DNA of 64,000 nucleotides from Pelotomaculum thermopropionicum SI (GCA_000010565.1 AP009389.1:1178001-1242000); one strand, 5' to 3'; shown: positions 34,114-43,892, counted from the first letter of the stretch. Notes: generated from the sequence alone by a model not told the origin. Numbers and translations: made by a program.

Positions 34114-35481
34114 ATGTTCAAAAAGATTCTGATCGCCAACCGGGGTGAAATTGCCGTCCGGATCATCCGGGCCTGCCGAGAAATGAACATCAGCACGGTG
34201 GCCGTGTATTCCGAGGCCGACCGGGACAGCCTGCACGTCTGGTGGGCGGACGAGGCTTACTGTATTGGGCCTGCGCCCAGCGCAAAAAGCTACCTGAACA
34301 TAACCAATATAATCAGCGCAGCATTAATTTCCGGGGCGGACGCCGTCCACCCCGGTTACGGCTTTCTGGCGGAAAACGCCAATTTTGCAGAGATATGTGC
34401 CAGCTGCGGGCTTGTTTTTATCGGCCCGCCGCCGGCGGCCATGCAGCGGATGGGGGAAAAAGCCCTGGCCAGGGAGACCATGCTTAAGGCCGGCGTGCCG
34501 GTGGTGCCCGGATCGGAGGGTGTGATTAAGGACGCCGCACAGGCCCTCAAGCTGGCCGGCGAAATCGGCTACCCGGTCATAATTAAAGCCAGCGCCGGGG
34601 GCGGAGGGCGCGGCATGAGGGTGGTCCACGGCCGCGAGGAACTGGAGAATGCCATCGGCACGGCCCGGGCGGAAGCGCAGGCCGCCTTCGGCAGCGGCGA
34701 GGTTTACCTGGAGAAGTACCTGGTAGAGCCGAGACACATCGAATTTCAGGTGCTGGGCGACACGCACGGGAATATCATTCATCTTGGCGAGAGGGACTGC
34801 TCTATTCAGCGGCGCAACCAAAAGGTTATCGAGGAGGCGCCGTCAACCGCCCTTACTCCCGAATTGCGCGAGAGGATGGGGGAGACGGCCGTCCGGGCGG
34901 CCAGGGCGGTAGGGTATTACAGCGCCGGCACGGTTGAATTCCTGGTGGACAAGTTTTCGAATTTTTATTTTATGGAAATGAATACCCGGATTCAGGTGGA
35001 GCATCCGGTCACCGAACTGGTAACCGGCGTCGACCTGATCAAAGAACAGATAAGGATTGCGGCGGGTGAAAAACTTAGCCTGTCGCAGGAGGAAGTGGCA
35101 GTAAGGGGCCATGCCATAGAGTGCAGGATTAACGCCGAGGATCCGGACAAAAATTTCATGCCCCGGTCGGGCAGGATTACCGCTTACATACCGCCGGGCG
35201 GGCCCGGGGTGAGGGTTGACAGTGCAGTGTATAATGGATACACCATACCTCCGTTTTACGATTCAATGATCGGCAAGCTGATAGTATGGGGCAGGGACCG
35301 GGACGAGGCCGTGGCCAGAATGCAGCGGGCCCTGTCGGAGTTTGTAATCAAAGGGGTTCCTACCACCATCCCGTTTCACCTTAAGGTGCTGGGCAATGCC
35401 TTCTTTCGGCGCGGCGAAGTGTACACCAACTTCATCCAGCGGCGCATCCTGACAGAAGAAAAAACAAAAATTCGCCTGTAA
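34114..35481 (+). CDS. accC: Biotin carboxylase subunit (AccC/PycA type)
   Basis: ATP-grasp enzyme that carboxylates biotin. It has [17 protein letters not shown] at the N-terminus, the glycine-rich [14 protein letters not shown] loop, the [14 protein letters not shown] active site and a C-terminal domain. 455 residues is standard. ATG 34114 with GGGGAGAG is chosen over the in-frame start at 34096. It lies 25 bases after the carboxytransferase gene, so the two form one enzyme, probably pyruvate carboxylase; it may also serve acetyl-CoA carboxylase. Confidence 0.92.
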   Translation: MFKKILIANRGEIAVRIIRACREMNISTVAVYSEADRDSLHVWWADEAYCIGPAPSAKSYLNITNIISAALISGADAVHPGYGFLAENANFAEICASCGLVFIGPPPAAMQRMGEKALARETMLKAGVPVVPGSEGVIKDAAQALKLAGEIGYPVIIKASAGGGGRGMRVVHGREELENAIGTARAEAQAAFGSGEVYLEKYLVEPRHIEFQVLGDTHGNIIHLGERDCSIQRRNQKVIEEAPSTALTPELRERMGETAVRAARAVGYYSAGTVEFLVDKFSNFYFMEMNTRIQVEHPVTELVTGVDLIKEQIRIAAGEKLSLSQEEVAVRGHAIECRINAEDPDKNFMPRSGRITAYIPPGGPGVRVDSAVYNGYTIPPFYDSMIGKLIVWGRDRDEAVARMQRALSEFVIKGVPTTIPFHLKVLGNAFFRRGEVYTNFIQRRILTEEKTKIRL

Positions 35482-35491
35482 TTTTATTGGT

Positions 35492-35520
35492 TTGCGTTAA
35501 TTTGCCATCTTTGCTATAAT
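35492..35520 (+). promoter_or_regulatory. SigA-type promoter for the asp23 operon
   Basis: TTGCGT (35492-35497) and TATAAT (35515-35520) are spaced by 17 bases, about 90 bases before the Asp23 start. Confidence 0.6.
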
Positions 35521-35611
35521 ACTCATAGTGTGGCGAATAAGGAGATAATATTTAGTTTCCCGGGTTTATTTCATCTTTTCATAATTTTTTCCCCTTAACG
35601 GAGGTGAATAC

Positions 35612-36010
35612 GTGGAATCAGGCGAATTTGCCCGCGAGGAGAAAACCGGGCTCGGGTCGATCAGGATCGCGGACGAGGTGGTTAAGGTTATAGCCGGCCT
35701 GGCTGCCATAGAGGTCAAGGGCGTTGCCGGGATGAGCGGCGGTCTGGTCGGCGGCATAGCCGAAATGCTCGGCAGGAGAAACCTGTCTAAAGGGATTAAG
35801 GTTGAAGTGGGTGAAAAAGAGGCCGCCGTCGACATGTTCGTGATAGTGGATTACGGGGTGCGCATTCCCGATGTGGCGGCCGAAATTCAGGAAAGGGTAA
35901 AAGAGGCAGTGGAGCGGATGACCGGACTGGCGGTAGTTGAGGTTAACGTCAACGTCCAGGGCGTTTCCTTCGGGTCTGAGGCCAGGGAAGAAGAACACAG
36001 GGTAAGGTAA
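35612..36010 (+). CDS. Asp23/Gls24 family envelope stress protein
   Basis: 132 residues of the Asp23 family. The core reads VVKVIAGLAAIEVKGVAGM, with VDMFVIVDYGVRIPDVAAEIQ-type strands and a final VNVNVQGVSF. In Firmicutes these proteins polymerise at the membrane via AmaP. GTG start after GGAGGTG. It heads an operon with amaP, a DUF2273 gene and nusB. Confidence 0.9.
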   Translation: MESGEFAREEKTGLGSIRIADEVVKVIAGLAAIEVKGVAGMSGGLVGGIAEMLGRRNLSKGIKVEVGEKEAAVDMFVIVDYGVRIPDVAAEIQERVKEAVERMTGLAVVEVNVNVQGVSFGSEAREEEHRVR

Positions 36011-36060
36011 CCTTTTTCAACCCCCTTAACCGGGGGTTATGTTATAAGGAGGAATCCCGG

Positions 36061-36591
36061 TTGAACGTTTTTGACCGCGTCTTGCTGGGAGCGTATGCTC
36101 TTTTCTTTACTGTAACTGTGGTACTGTTTTCGGCCCTGATGATTGGCTGGACGGTGCCCATGTTTTTGTTCAGGGACGTATTTTGCCCGGACCGGTCAGA
36201 GGTATTCTGGCCGGTGGTGATCATATTGATCATTGCCGGGGCCAGGCTGTTCTGGCTGAGCCTGCGCGGGCCGCGCGGCAGGCACGTGGTACTGGCCGAG
36301 AGCGCGCTGGGCCAGATCAGGGTATCCCTCCAGGCCATAGAAAACCTGGTGGAGAAAGTGGTTTCTCAAATCAAGGGGGTAAGGGAAGTTAAGCCGCGCA
36401 TGATGTCCGTCCCCCAGGGCGTGGGCATTCAGGTGCGGGTGTCGGTTACACCGGACGTTAACGTTCCGGAAATATCGGTTGAAATACAGAACCGGGTCAA
36501 AGAGCGGGTTTTTGCGGTAACTGGCCTTTCCGTGAAGGCTGTAAAAGTATCGGTTGAGGATATTTCCGCGCACAAGCCGAGAGTGGAATAA
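36061..36591 (+). CDS. amaP: Alkaline shock response membrane-anchor protein AmaP
   Basis: 176 residues with two N-terminal membrane helices (about 10-30 and 50-70), then a soluble Asp23-like domain (GIQVRVSVTPDVNVPEIS, VKVSVEDI). This is the membrane anchor of Asp23. TTG 36061 follows AAGGAGGAA. Its position after the Asp23 gene is the usual one. Confidence 0.88.
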   Translation: MNVFDRVLLGAYALFFTVTVVLFSALMIGWTVPMFLFRDVFCPDRSEVFWPVVIILIIAGARLFWLSLRGPRGRHVVLAESALGQIRVSLQAIENLVEKVVSQIKGVREVKPRMMSVPQGVGIQVRVSVTPDVNVPEISVEIQNRVKERVFAVTGLSVKAVKVSVEDISAHKPRVE

Positions 36592-36613
36592 AACCCGGAA
36601 ATGGGGTGATTTC

Positions 36614-36826
36614 GTGGGAGTTATTCAGGAGATTATCGACAGGCACCTGGGCAAGGTGCTGGGGGTTTTAACGGGTCTTTTGTTTGGCTGGCTTGCCATC
36701 AAGTACGGCCTGTTTAAGGCGCTGTTTGTGGCGGCGTGCGCCGCGGCCGGCTATTACATCGGCAAGCGCCTGGATGAAAGGGTTGACTTCCGGCAGCTTT
36801 TGGCAAAGGTTTTCCGGGAGCGCTGA
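36614..36826 (+). CDS. Small membrane protein of DUF2273 family
   Basis: 70 residues with two hydrophobic segments (KVLGVLTGLLFGWLAI and ALFVAACAAAGYYIG) and a charged tail. The DUF2273 family is typically encoded beside Asp23/AmaP. GTG 36614 after GGGGTG is chosen; the longer frame upstream overlaps amaP. Confidence 0.88.
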   Translation: MGVIQEIIDRHLGKVLGVLTGLLFGWLAIKYGLFKALFVAACAAAGYYIGKRLDERVDFRQLLAKVFRER

Positions 36827-36871
36827 ACTTAAACCATTGCACAGGACGGCGAAAACAAGAGGTGTTACCGG

Positions 36872-37306
36872 ATGAGCAGGAGACAGGCCAGGGAAAGGGC
36901 GCTTCAGATTCTTTTCCAGGTTGACGTAGGCGGCGCGGATCCGGGCGAGGCGTTCCGGCTGATGGATGAAGGCTTTGGGGAGTTAAAAAAATACCAGGAG
37001 TTCGCCCGGCTGCTGGTCGGCGGCACGCTGGAGAATTTGGCGGCCATCGACCGGGTAATTGCAGGTGTAAGCAAGGACTGGAACATAAACAGGATGGCCA
37101 ATGTGGACAGGAATATCATTCGCATGGCGCTGTACGAGATATTTTTCTGCGAAGACATTCCTTACAGCGTCTCGGTAAACGAAGCGGTGGAGCTCGGCAA
37201 GACGTACGGGGGAGAAGAATCGGGGCGTTTTATTAACGGCATTCTCGGCCGGATTGTGGAAAGCCCGGAGGAGTACAGGCCTCTTATAAAGGGCAGCGCT
37301 TCTTAA
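36872..37306 (+). CDS. nusB: Transcription antitermination protein NusB
   Basis: 144-residue all-helical RNA-binding protein acting with NusE in rRNA antitermination. The N-terminal RRQARERALQILFQ and the C-terminal FVNGILG-like FINGILGRIVE are diagnostic. ATG follows GAGGTG. The asp23-amaP-nusB order is common in clostridia. Confidence 0.95.
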   Translation: MSRRQARERALQILFQVDVGGADPGEAFRLMDEGFGELKKYQEFARLLVGGTLENLAAIDRVIAGVSKDWNINRMANVDRNIIRMALYEIFFCEDIPYSVSVNEAVELGKTYGGEESGRFINGILGRIVESPEEYRPLIKGSAS

Positions 37307-37408
37307 CAAAGGCCTGCTCTTTATTTTCGCCGGCATTTAAAAGGATTTACGGGATTGATCCCGAATAACCAAACACGTATACACGGATTTTTTGGCGGAG
37401 GGATTGGG

Positions 37409-38272
37409 TTGTACAGAATAGTAAAGAAAGAAGTGCTGGCACCGTCGTTAAAGCTGTTTGTCATCGACGCCCCTCTGGTTGCCCGCAAGGCCCGGGCCGG
37501 GCAGTTTGTCATCCTGCGCATCCGCGAAGAAGGTGAGCGAATCCCTCTCACCATAGCCGATTTTGACCGGGAAAAGGGGACGATTACCTGTGTTTTTCAG
37601 GAAGTCGGCAAAACCACCAGGGAACTCGGCTTGCTTGAGGAAGGGGAAAGCATTAAAGATTTTGCAGGGCCGCTGGGCGTGCCGTCACACATTGAAAAGT
37701 ACGGCCGGGTGGCCTGCATCGGCGGGGGCGTCGGGGTTGCCCCAGTATTCCCGATAGCCAGGGCCTTGAAAGAGGCCGGGAACGAAATTACCGGCATCAT
37801 TGGAGCCAGGACCGGAGAACTTCTTTTCTGGGAAGACAGGATGCGCCAGGTGTGCGACGAGCTGCTGGTTGCCACCGATGACGGCTCTTACGGGCGCAAG
37901 GGTTTTGTGACCGACCTTTTAAAAGAGGCCATTGAGGAAAAGGGCAACTTTGCGCTTTGCCTGGCCATCGGGCCGCTGCCCATGATGAGGGCTGTCTGCG
38001 ACCTGACCAGAAATTACAGTATTAAGACAGTTGTCAGCTTAAACCCGGTTATGGTGGACGGGACCGGTATGTGCGGCTGCTGCCGGGTGACGGTTGGGGG
38101 AGAGACCAGGTTTGTCTGCGTGGACGGTCCTGAATTTGACGGACATCAGGTAGATTTTGCCGAGATGGCCCGCCGCTCGGTCATATACAGGCCGCAGGAA
38201 TTGCTGGCCCTGGAGAGGCACGGCGGCAGGGGCGCTCACAGGTGCAGTTGCAGCAGCGGAGGTGAAATGTAA
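37409..38272 (+). CDS. nfnA: NfnA-type NADH-dependent ferredoxin:NADP+ oxidoreductase, small subunit
   Basis: 288 residues of the dihydroorotate-dehydrogenase-electron-transfer/ferredoxin-NADP reductase family. It has an FAD domain (about 1-95), an NAD-binding domain with IGGGVGVAPVFPIARAL, and the C-terminal [2Fe-2S] cysteines in GTGMCGCCRVTV and RFVCVDGPEFDG. TTG 37409 after GGAGGGA is chosen; the upstream part of the open frame is not conserved. NfnAB bifurcates electrons between NADPH, NAD+ and ferredoxin. The stop overlaps the nfnB ATG. The alternative name is SudB (sulfide dehydrogenase subunit). Confidence 0.9.
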   Translation: MYRIVKKEVLAPSLKLFVIDAPLVARKARAGQFVILRIREEGERIPLTIADFDREKGTITCVFQEVGKTTRELGLLEEGESIKDFAGPLGVPSHIEKYGRVACIGGGVGVAPVFPIARALKEAGNEITGIIGARTGELLFWEDRMRQVCDELLVATDDGSYGRKGFVTDLLKEAIEEKGNFALCLAIGPLPMMRAVCDLTRNYSIKTVVSLNPVMVDGTGMCGCCRVTVGGETRFVCVDGPEFDGHQVDFAEMARRSVIYRPQELLALERHGGRGAHRCSCSSGGEM

Positions 38273-39678
38273 TGGCCCGGGAGAAAAAGACAGTAATTCC
38301 TCACAGGCACCCCATGCCCGTTCAGGACCCCGGCCTTAGAACCAGGAACTTCAACGAGGTGGCCCTGGGCTACGGGGAAGAAGCGGCAGTGGCCGAAGCC
38401 GCCCGCTGCCTTCAGTGCAAAAATGAGCCCTGCCGGCAGGGCTGCCCGGTAGAAGTGGATATTCCGGCCTTTATAAGGCTGGTGGCCGGACGTGATTTTG
38501 CCGGCGCCATAAAGAAAATTAAAGAAAAAAACGCCCTTCCGGCCGTTTGCGGGCGGGTTTGCCCCCAGGAAAACCAGTGCGAGAAGTACTGCACCATGGG
38601 AAAAAAATACGAGCCGGTTGCCATCGGCCGGCTTGAACGGTTTTGCGCCGACTGGGAGCTGGCCGGCGGCGTGCTGCCGCAGAAAACCGCCCCGCCCACC
38701 GGGAAAAAAGTGGCGGTGGTAGGCTCCGGGCCGGCCGGGCTGACCTGCGCCGCCGACCTGGCCAAGCTGGGCCACCGGGTAACCGTCTTTGAAGCCCTGC
38801 ATGTAGCAGGCGGCGTGCTGATGTACGGGATACCCGAGTTCCGCCTGCCAAAGGCCGTGGTTCAGGCCGAGATTAACAATCTTAAAAATTTAGGCGTGGA
38901 AATTCAGGTAAACGCTGTGGTCGGCAAGTTTGCCACGGTTGATGAACTGCTTGAAGAATGGGGCTTTGACGCCGTATTTATCGGTACGGGCGCAGGACTG
39001 CCGCACTTCATGAAAATACCCGGAGAAAATGCCTGCGGCGTCTATTCCGCCAACGAATTCCTCACCCGCACGAATTTAATGAAGGCTTATCTTTTCCCGG
39101 AATACGACACTCCCGTGCGTGTGGGGAGGAAGGTGGCCGTGCTGGGAGGCGGCAACGTTGCCATGGACGCGGCGCGCACCGCGCTCCGCCTGGGTGCGGA
39201 AGAGTCCTGGATCGTTTACCGGCGCTCCAGAAAAGAAATGCCGGCGCGTCTGGAAGAGGTGGAGCATGCCGAAGAAGAAGGGGTTAAGTTCATGTTCCTG
39301 ACCAGCCCCACCAGGATCCTCTACAACGAAGACTACTGGGTAACGGGGTTGGAGTGCCTGCGCTACGAGCTGGGCGAACCGGACTCTTCCGGGCGGCGCA
39401 GCCCGGTTGCAATTGCGGGCTCCGAATTTATAATGGAAGCCGACACGGTGGTGGTGGCCATCGGCCAGGGGCCGAACCCGCTGGTGCCGCGGACCACCAG
39501 GGGCCTGGAGTGCAATAAAAAAGGAAACATTATGGTCGATCCGCAAACGGCGGCCACCTCCAAGCCGGGCGTATTTGCCGGCGGCGATGTGGTGACAGGC
39601 GCCGCCACGGTGATCCTGGCCATGGGAGCCGGAAGGATCGCTGCAAAGTCCATCCACGCCTACCTGGAGAACAGATGA
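38272..39678 (+). CDS. nfnB: NfnB-type large subunit (glutamate-synthase-small-chain family)
   Basis: 468 residues. The N-terminal domain carries two [4Fe-4S] clusters (CLQCKNEPCRQGCP and CGRVCPQENQCEKYC). An FAD motif follows (VAVVGSGPAGLTCAADL), then an NADP motif (VAVLGGGNVAMDAARTAL) and a C-terminal FAD motif (GVFAGGDVVTGAATV). The shared start/stop with nfnA marks it as the NfnB/SudA partner rather than a stand-alone GltD/GltA. Confidence 0.92.
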   Translation: MAREKKTVIPHRHPMPVQDPGLRTRNFNEVALGYGEEAAVAEAARCLQCKNEPCRQGCPVEVDIPAFIRLVAGRDFAGAIKKIKEKNALPAVCGRVCPQENQCEKYCTMGKKYEPVAIGRLERFCADWELAGGVLPQKTAPPTGKKVAVVGSGPAGLTCAADLAKLGHRVTVFEALHVAGGVLMYGIPEFRLPKAVVQAEINNLKNLGVEIQVNAVVGKFATVDELLEEWGFDAVFIGTGAGLPHFMKIPGENACGVYSANEFLTRTNLMKAYLFPEYDTPVRVGRKVAVLGGGNVAMDAARTALRLGAEESWIVYRRSRKEMPARLEEVEHAEEEGVKFMFLTSPTRILYNEDYWVTGLECLRYELGEPDSSGRRSPVAIAGSEFIMEADTVVVAIGQGPNPLVPRTTRGLECNKKGNIMVDPQTAATSKPGVFAGGDVVTGAATVILAMGAGRIAAKSIHAYLENR

Positions 39679-39723
39679 CGGGCCTTGTTATGGCTGCCGC
39701 ATGCCCCAAAGGGAGTAGATGCC

Positions 39724-40923
39724 TTGAAAGTTTTCAGCGTTAAGGAACTGACCAGATACATCAAATCTTTAATTGAAAAGGACGTATTGCTGGCCAACGT
39801 CTGGGTGAAAGGGGAAATATCCAACTTCAAGGCCGCCGTCTCCGGGCACTTTTACTTCACCTTGAAAGACGACTTCAGTTGCCTGAAGGTGGTCATGTTC
39901 CGCTCCAGAAGCCGGCTTGTCCCTTTCCGCCCGGAAAACGGCATGGCCGTTACGGTGCGGGGATATGTCTCTGTCTTCGAGCGGGACGGCATATACCAGC
40001 TTTATGCCGAAGAGATTGAGCCGGACGGCACCGGCGCACTTTTTCTGGCCTTCGAGCAGTTAAAAGAAAGGCTCCAGCAGGAAGGACTGTTCGACCCGAA
40101 GCATAAAAAACCCCTGCCGCTTCTGCCGCGCCGCATTGGCATTGTGACTTCGCCTCAGGGAGCGGCAATCAGGGACATGCTGGAAATAATCAGGCGGCGC
40201 TGGAACGGGCGCGAGATTATTCTCGTTCCGGTGCAGGTGCAAGGGGAAGCCGCTCCTCCGGCGGTGGCCAGGGGCATTCAGCTTTTAAACCGGCTGGGCG
40301 GCGTCGATTTAATCATTGTCGGCCGGGGAGGCGGCTCTATAGAAGAGTTATGGGCCTTTAACACGGAAATTGTAGCCCGCAGCATCTTCAGTTCAAAAAT
40401 CCCTGTTATATCGGCGGTGGGGCACGAAACCGACTTTACCATTTCCGATTTTGTTGCCGACGCCCGTGCTGCCACCCCTTCAGCAGCGGCCGAAATGGCC
40501 GTGCCGGATAAAAGGGAGATGGAGAGGTATATCCAGACCCTGCGGACCAGGCTTGCCCGCGCCCTGGAAAAAAGGCTGGGCGATGACAGGCGGCGCCTGC
40601 GGGCCTGCCTGGAAAGCCGTGTTTTTGTCCGGCCGGCGGACGTTTTGTGCGGCGCCAGGCAGCAGTTGCTGGACTTTTTGTACCGCCGCCTGTCTCAGGC
40701 GGTGCGCGGCATCGTAGAGCGGGAGGAAGGGCGCCTGGCGGTACTGGCGGGCCGCCTGCAGGCACTCAGTCCGCTGGCCACGCTGGCAAGAGGTTACAGC
40801 ATCTGCACCACTCCTGATGGGAAAAGAGTTATCAACGACTCCGGGTCGGTTGAGGCCGGTGAGAGGCTGTCCGTCAGGCTGCATAGGGGACAGCTTAGCT
40901 GCATAGTTGAAGAAAGGATTTAA
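39724..40923 (+). CDS. xseA: Exodeoxyribonuclease VII large subunit
   Basis: 399 residues: OB-fold N-domain (FSVKELTRYIKSLIE, VWVKGEISNF), catalytic middle with IGIVTSPQGAAIRDML, VGRGGGSIEELWAFN and SAVGHETDFTI, then a coiled-coil domain. TTG 39724 with GGGAG upstream is used. The small subunit xseB lies far away at 52086, so the subunits are not co-transcribed. Confidence 0.94.
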   Translation: MKVFSVKELTRYIKSLIEKDVLLANVWVKGEISNFKAAVSGHFYFTLKDDFSCLKVVMFRSRSRLVPFRPENGMAVTVRGYVSVFERDGIYQLYAEEIEPDGTGALFLAFEQLKERLQQEGLFDPKHKKPLPLLPRRIGIVTSPQGAAIRDMLEIIRRRWNGREIILVPVQVQGEAAPPAVARGIQLLNRLGGVDLIIVGRGGGSIEELWAFNTEIVARSIFSSKIPVISAVGHETDFTISDFVADARAATPSAAAEMAVPDKREMERYIQTLRTRLARALEKRLGDDRRRLRACLESRVFVRPADVLCGARQQLLDFLYRRLSQAVRGIVEREEGRLAVLAGRLQALSPLATLARGYSICTTPDGKRVINDSGSVEAGERLSVRLHRGQLSCIVEERI

Positions 40924-40943
40924 AAGAAAGAGGATGCATGAAA

Positions 40944-41798
40944 ATGGCATTGATAATTGACGGAAGGAAAGTGGCTGCGGCGATCAGGGAAGAGGTAAAA
41001 TCGGAAGTGGACAGGCTGAAGGAGCGGGGAATTGTCCCCAGATTGGCGGTAATTCTGGTTGGAGAGGATCCCGCTTCTGTGCTGTATTCACGCTCCATAG
41101 AAAAAGCCTGCACCCGCGCCGGCGTTGAATATGAGCTGTTTGCCCTGCCGGCAGGGATACCGGAGGATGACGTGGTGGCTCTTTTAAGCAGGCTGAACGA
41201 AGACGGCAGCGTTCATGGGATTATGGTCGAGCTGCCGCTGCCGAAGCAAATGAACAGGCAGAAGGTGCTGGAAGCCGTTTCGCCGGTTAAAGACGTGGAC
41301 GGCGTCCACCCCGTCAACCGCGGCTATATCATGAGCAACAGCGAGGGGCTTTTCCCCACCACGCCCATGAGCTGCATTGAAATCATGCTGCGCAACGGAA
41401 TTGAAATAAAGGGCAAGCATGCCGTGCTGGTAGGGCGCGGCGAGTCGGTCGGCAAACCGCTGGTTTACATGATGCTCAATCAAAATGCTACTGTAACCGT
41501 CTGCCATACCTTTACCAATGACCTGGCCTACCATACCCGGCAGGCCGACATACTGGTTGTTGCCGTAGGAAAGGCCGGGATGATTACCGGCGATATGGTA
41601 AAGCCCGGCGCCGTGGTGGTGGACGCGGGCATTAACGAGGCCAAGGACGGCGGCATTTGCGGGGATGTAGACTTTGACAGCGTTGCCAGGGTGGCCGGCG
41701 CCATCTCGCCGGTGCCCGGCGGGGTGGGCAGCCTGACCACGACGCTGATTCTAAAAAATACCCTGAAGGCAATCAGGCTGCAAGGTGGTAAGGTATGA
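40944..41798 (+). CDS. folD: Methylene-tetrahydrofolate dehydrogenase / methenyl-THF cyclohydrolase FolD
   Basis: About 284 residues. The catalytic Lys region is YSRSIEKAC, VQLPLP is replaced by VELPLPKQM, and VDGVHPVNRG, PTTPMSCIE, GRGESVGKPL and PVPGGVGSLTTTLILKNT follow. ATG 40944 is better spaced from AGAGGA than ATG 40938. It overlaps fchA by four bases, joining two C1-carrier enzymes in one unit. Confidence 0.94.
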   Translation: MALIIDGRKVAAAIREEVKSEVDRLKERGIVPRLAVILVGEDPASVLYSRSIEKACTRAGVEYELFALPAGIPEDDVVALLSRLNEDGSVHGIMVELPLPKQMNRQKVLEAVSPVKDVDGVHPVNRGYIMSNSEGLFPTTPMSCIEIMLRNGIEIKGKHAVLVGRGESVGKPLVYMMLNQNATVTVCHTFTNDLAYHTRQADILVVAVGKAGMITGDMVKPGAVVVDAGINEAKDGGICGDVDFDSVARVAGAISPVPGGVGSLTTTLILKNTLKAIRLQGGKV

Positions 41799-42436
41799 GC
41801 AGGTTTTTTGACCGGAGCTTGCGGGAAATAATAGGGGCAGCATCCTCCAGTGCGCCAACCCCCGGCGGCGGCAGCGTGTCCGCCATAGTGGCCTGCCTGG
41901 GAGTGGCCATGACAGCCATGGTCTGCAATTTGACCATAGGGAAAGAAAAATACAGGGCGGTCGAACCCCAGGTAAGGGAGATACTGGAAACAGCAAACGG
42001 CCTGATCGGAAGGCTTGAAGACCTGGTAGATGCCGATATGGCCGTTTTTAACGGTTTTATGTCGGCCTACCGGATGCCCAGGAACAACGAAGAGGAAAAG
42101 GCGGCACGCCAGGCGGCCGTGCAGGAAGCTTTGAAGGAAGCTACCGGGGTCCCGCTGGAAATTGCCAGGGCCTGCCTGGATGCGTTAAAAATTACCTGCC
42201 GGCTTGCCGCCGTAGGCAACAAGATGGCCGTCAGCGATGCCGGCGTTGCCGCCCTGGTGCTCGAGGCCGCCCTGAAAGGCGCCCTGTTAAATGTCGACAG
42301 CAATATTCCGATGATTGATGAGCCTGAGTTCAAAACCAGGGCGGCGGAAGAAAAAGATGCTCTCATATTGGAGGCCGGCCGGCTCAAGGAGGCGGTAATG
42401 GCCATCGTGCGGGAAAGAATGAACAACCGGTTATAA
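41795..42436 (+). CDS. fchA: Methenyl-tetrahydrofolate cyclohydrolase FchA (cyclodeaminase family)
   Basis: 213 residues of the formiminotransferase-cyclodeaminase family. It has SSSAPTPGGGSVSAIVACLG at the N-terminus and helical bundles with DADMAVFNGFMSAYRMP and SDAGVAALVLEAALKGALLNV. It converts methenyl-THF to 10-formyl-THF. With folD it suggests one-carbon flow through THF, as in syntrophs and acetogens. Confidence 0.9.
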   Translation: MSRFFDRSLREIIGAASSSAPTPGGGSVSAIVACLGVAMTAMVCNLTIGKEKYRAVEPQVREILETANGLIGRLEDLVDADMAVFNGFMSAYRMPRNNEEEKAARQAAVQEALKEATGVPLEIARACLDALKITCRLAAVGNKMAVSDAGVAALVLEAALKGALLNVDSNIPMIDEPEFKTRAAEEKDALILEAGRLKEAVMAIVRERMNNRL

Positions 42437-42440
42437 AAAG

Positions 42441-42475
42441 AACCCCCAGTCCGGAGGCGGATACGGGGGTTTTTA
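42441..42475. terminator. Bidirectional terminator between fchA and gabT
   Basis: AACCCCC and GGGGGTT arms are flanked by T-rich tails on both strands, serving the convergent fchA and aminotransferase genes. Confidence 0.85.
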
Positions 42476-42492
42476 TAATAAAATTTAACTTT

Positions 42493-43827
42493 TTAATTTT
42501 TACCGCAAACCTTTTCAAAGGCTTTTTCAAGCACTGCCAGGGCCCAATTGAGCTCGTCGTCGCCGATGATCAGGGGGGGCAGGAACCTCATAACATTGCT
42601 GTAAATACCCGCGCTCAAGACAATTAACCCCTGCTTGTAGCACTCGGATATAAGCTGGCCGGTAATTTCTTTGGCCGGCTCCTTCGTTTTCCTGTCTTTT
42701 ACCAGCTCTACCGCCACCATGGCGCCGAGGCCGCGCACATCTCCAATGACCTGATACTTTTCCTGCAATTCCTTGAGGCTTTGCTGTATTCTGGCGCCGA
42801 TCCGGGCCGCCCGTTCGGGCAGTTTTTCTTCTTGCATGATGTCAATTACCTGCAGGGCGGCGGCGCAAGACACCGGGTTGCCTCCGTAGGTTCCGCCGAT
42901 TTCGCCGGGATCGGGGGAATCCATGATTTCAGCCCGGCCGGTCACCGCGCTTAGCGGGAAGCCGGCGGCCAGCGACTTGGCAATGGTGATGATGTCCGGC
43001 GCAAGGCCGAAATGCTCGCAGGCGAACAGTTTCCCGGTACGGCCGAAGCCGGTTTGAATTTCGTCGACAACAAACAGGATGCCGTATTTTTCGCAGATTT
43101 GTTTTAACCCGGGCAGGAATTCCGGCGGGGGAACGATGAAACCGCCTTCTCCCTGAACGGGCTCGGCAATCAGGGCGGCAATGTTGTCCGCAGGCTGTTC
43201 GGCCACGAAGAACCTTTCCAGGTTGCTCAGGCAGCGCATGTCGCAAGAAGGGTATTCCAGCCCGAAGTAGCAGCGGTAGCAGTAGGCGGACGGAATCTTG
43301 TACACTTCCGGGGCAAAGGGCCCGAATCCGTATTTGTAAGGCCTTATTTTGCTGGTCAGGGTCATTGTCATCAGAGTCCGGCCGTGGAAAGCACATTCAA
43401 GCGCGATTATGCCTGTTCTTTTGGTGTATTTGCGGGCGATTTTGACAGCGTTTTCCACCGCCTCTGCGCCGCTGTTGGCAAACATGGTTTTTTTGGGAAA
43501 AGAGCCGGGCGTTATCGCTGCAAGCTTTTCGGCCAGGCGCACGTAAGGCTCGTACATGATCACATTGAAACTGGTGTGAATATATTTATCAATTTGCTCC
43601 TTGGCCGCTTTAACCACCTTTTCGTGGCGGTGCCCCACGTTTATCACGCCGATGCCGGTTGCAAAATCGATGTATCGGTTGCCGTCCACATCGGTGATTA
43701 CAGCCCCCTCTGCCTCTCCCGCGAAAACCTGCCCGCTGTTGGAAATGCCTTTGGGAACGTATTTTTTTCTGAGTTCCAATAGCTCTAAGGACTTTGGTCC
43801 GGGAATTTCTGTTTTGATGTTAATCAA
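42493..43827 (-). CDS. gabT: Class III aminotransferase, 4-aminobutyrate aminotransferase type
   Basis: 444-residue PLP enzyme that moves the amino group of an omega-amino acid (GABA, 5-aminovalerate, beta-alanine or similar) to 2-oxoglutarate. It shows the ATGIGVINVGHRH start, SGAEAVENAVKIARKYT, AFHGRTLMTMTLT, DEIQTGFGRTG and the PLP Lys in TIAKSLAAGFPLSAV. TTG 43827 with AAAGGGGG upstream is chosen; the frame extends 31 codons further without family similarity. A sigma-54 promoter lies 65 bases upstream, and a sigma-54 activator is encoded at 50290. Substrate specificity cannot be fixed by eye. Confidence 0.88.
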   Translation of the reverse strand: MINIKTEIPGPKSLELLELRKKYVPKGISNSGQVFAGEAEGAVITDVDGNRYIDFATGIGVINVGHRHEKVVKAAKEQIDKYIHTSFNVIMYEPYVRLAEKLAAITPGSFPKKTMFANSGAEAVENAVKIARKYTKRTGIIALECAFHGRTLMTMTLTSKIRPYKYGFGPFAPEVYKIPSAYCYRCYFGLEYPSCDMRCLSNLERFFVAEQPADNIAALIAEPVQGEGGFIVPPPEFLPGLKQICEKYGILFVVDEIQTGFGRTGKLFACEHFGLAPDIITIAKSLAAGFPLSAVTGRAEIMDSPDPGEIGGTYGGNPVSCAAALQVIDIMQEEKLPERAARIGARIQQSLKELQEKYQVIGDVRGLGAMVAVELVKDRKTKEPAKEITGQLISECYKQGLIVLSAGIYSNVMRFLPPLIIGDDELNWALAVLEKAFEKVCGKN

Positions 43828-43892
43828 TGCTTCAGCCCCCTTTGAAATTGGCCCGTTTAAAGTTAATAAAGAATGGCTAACAAAATAAATGA

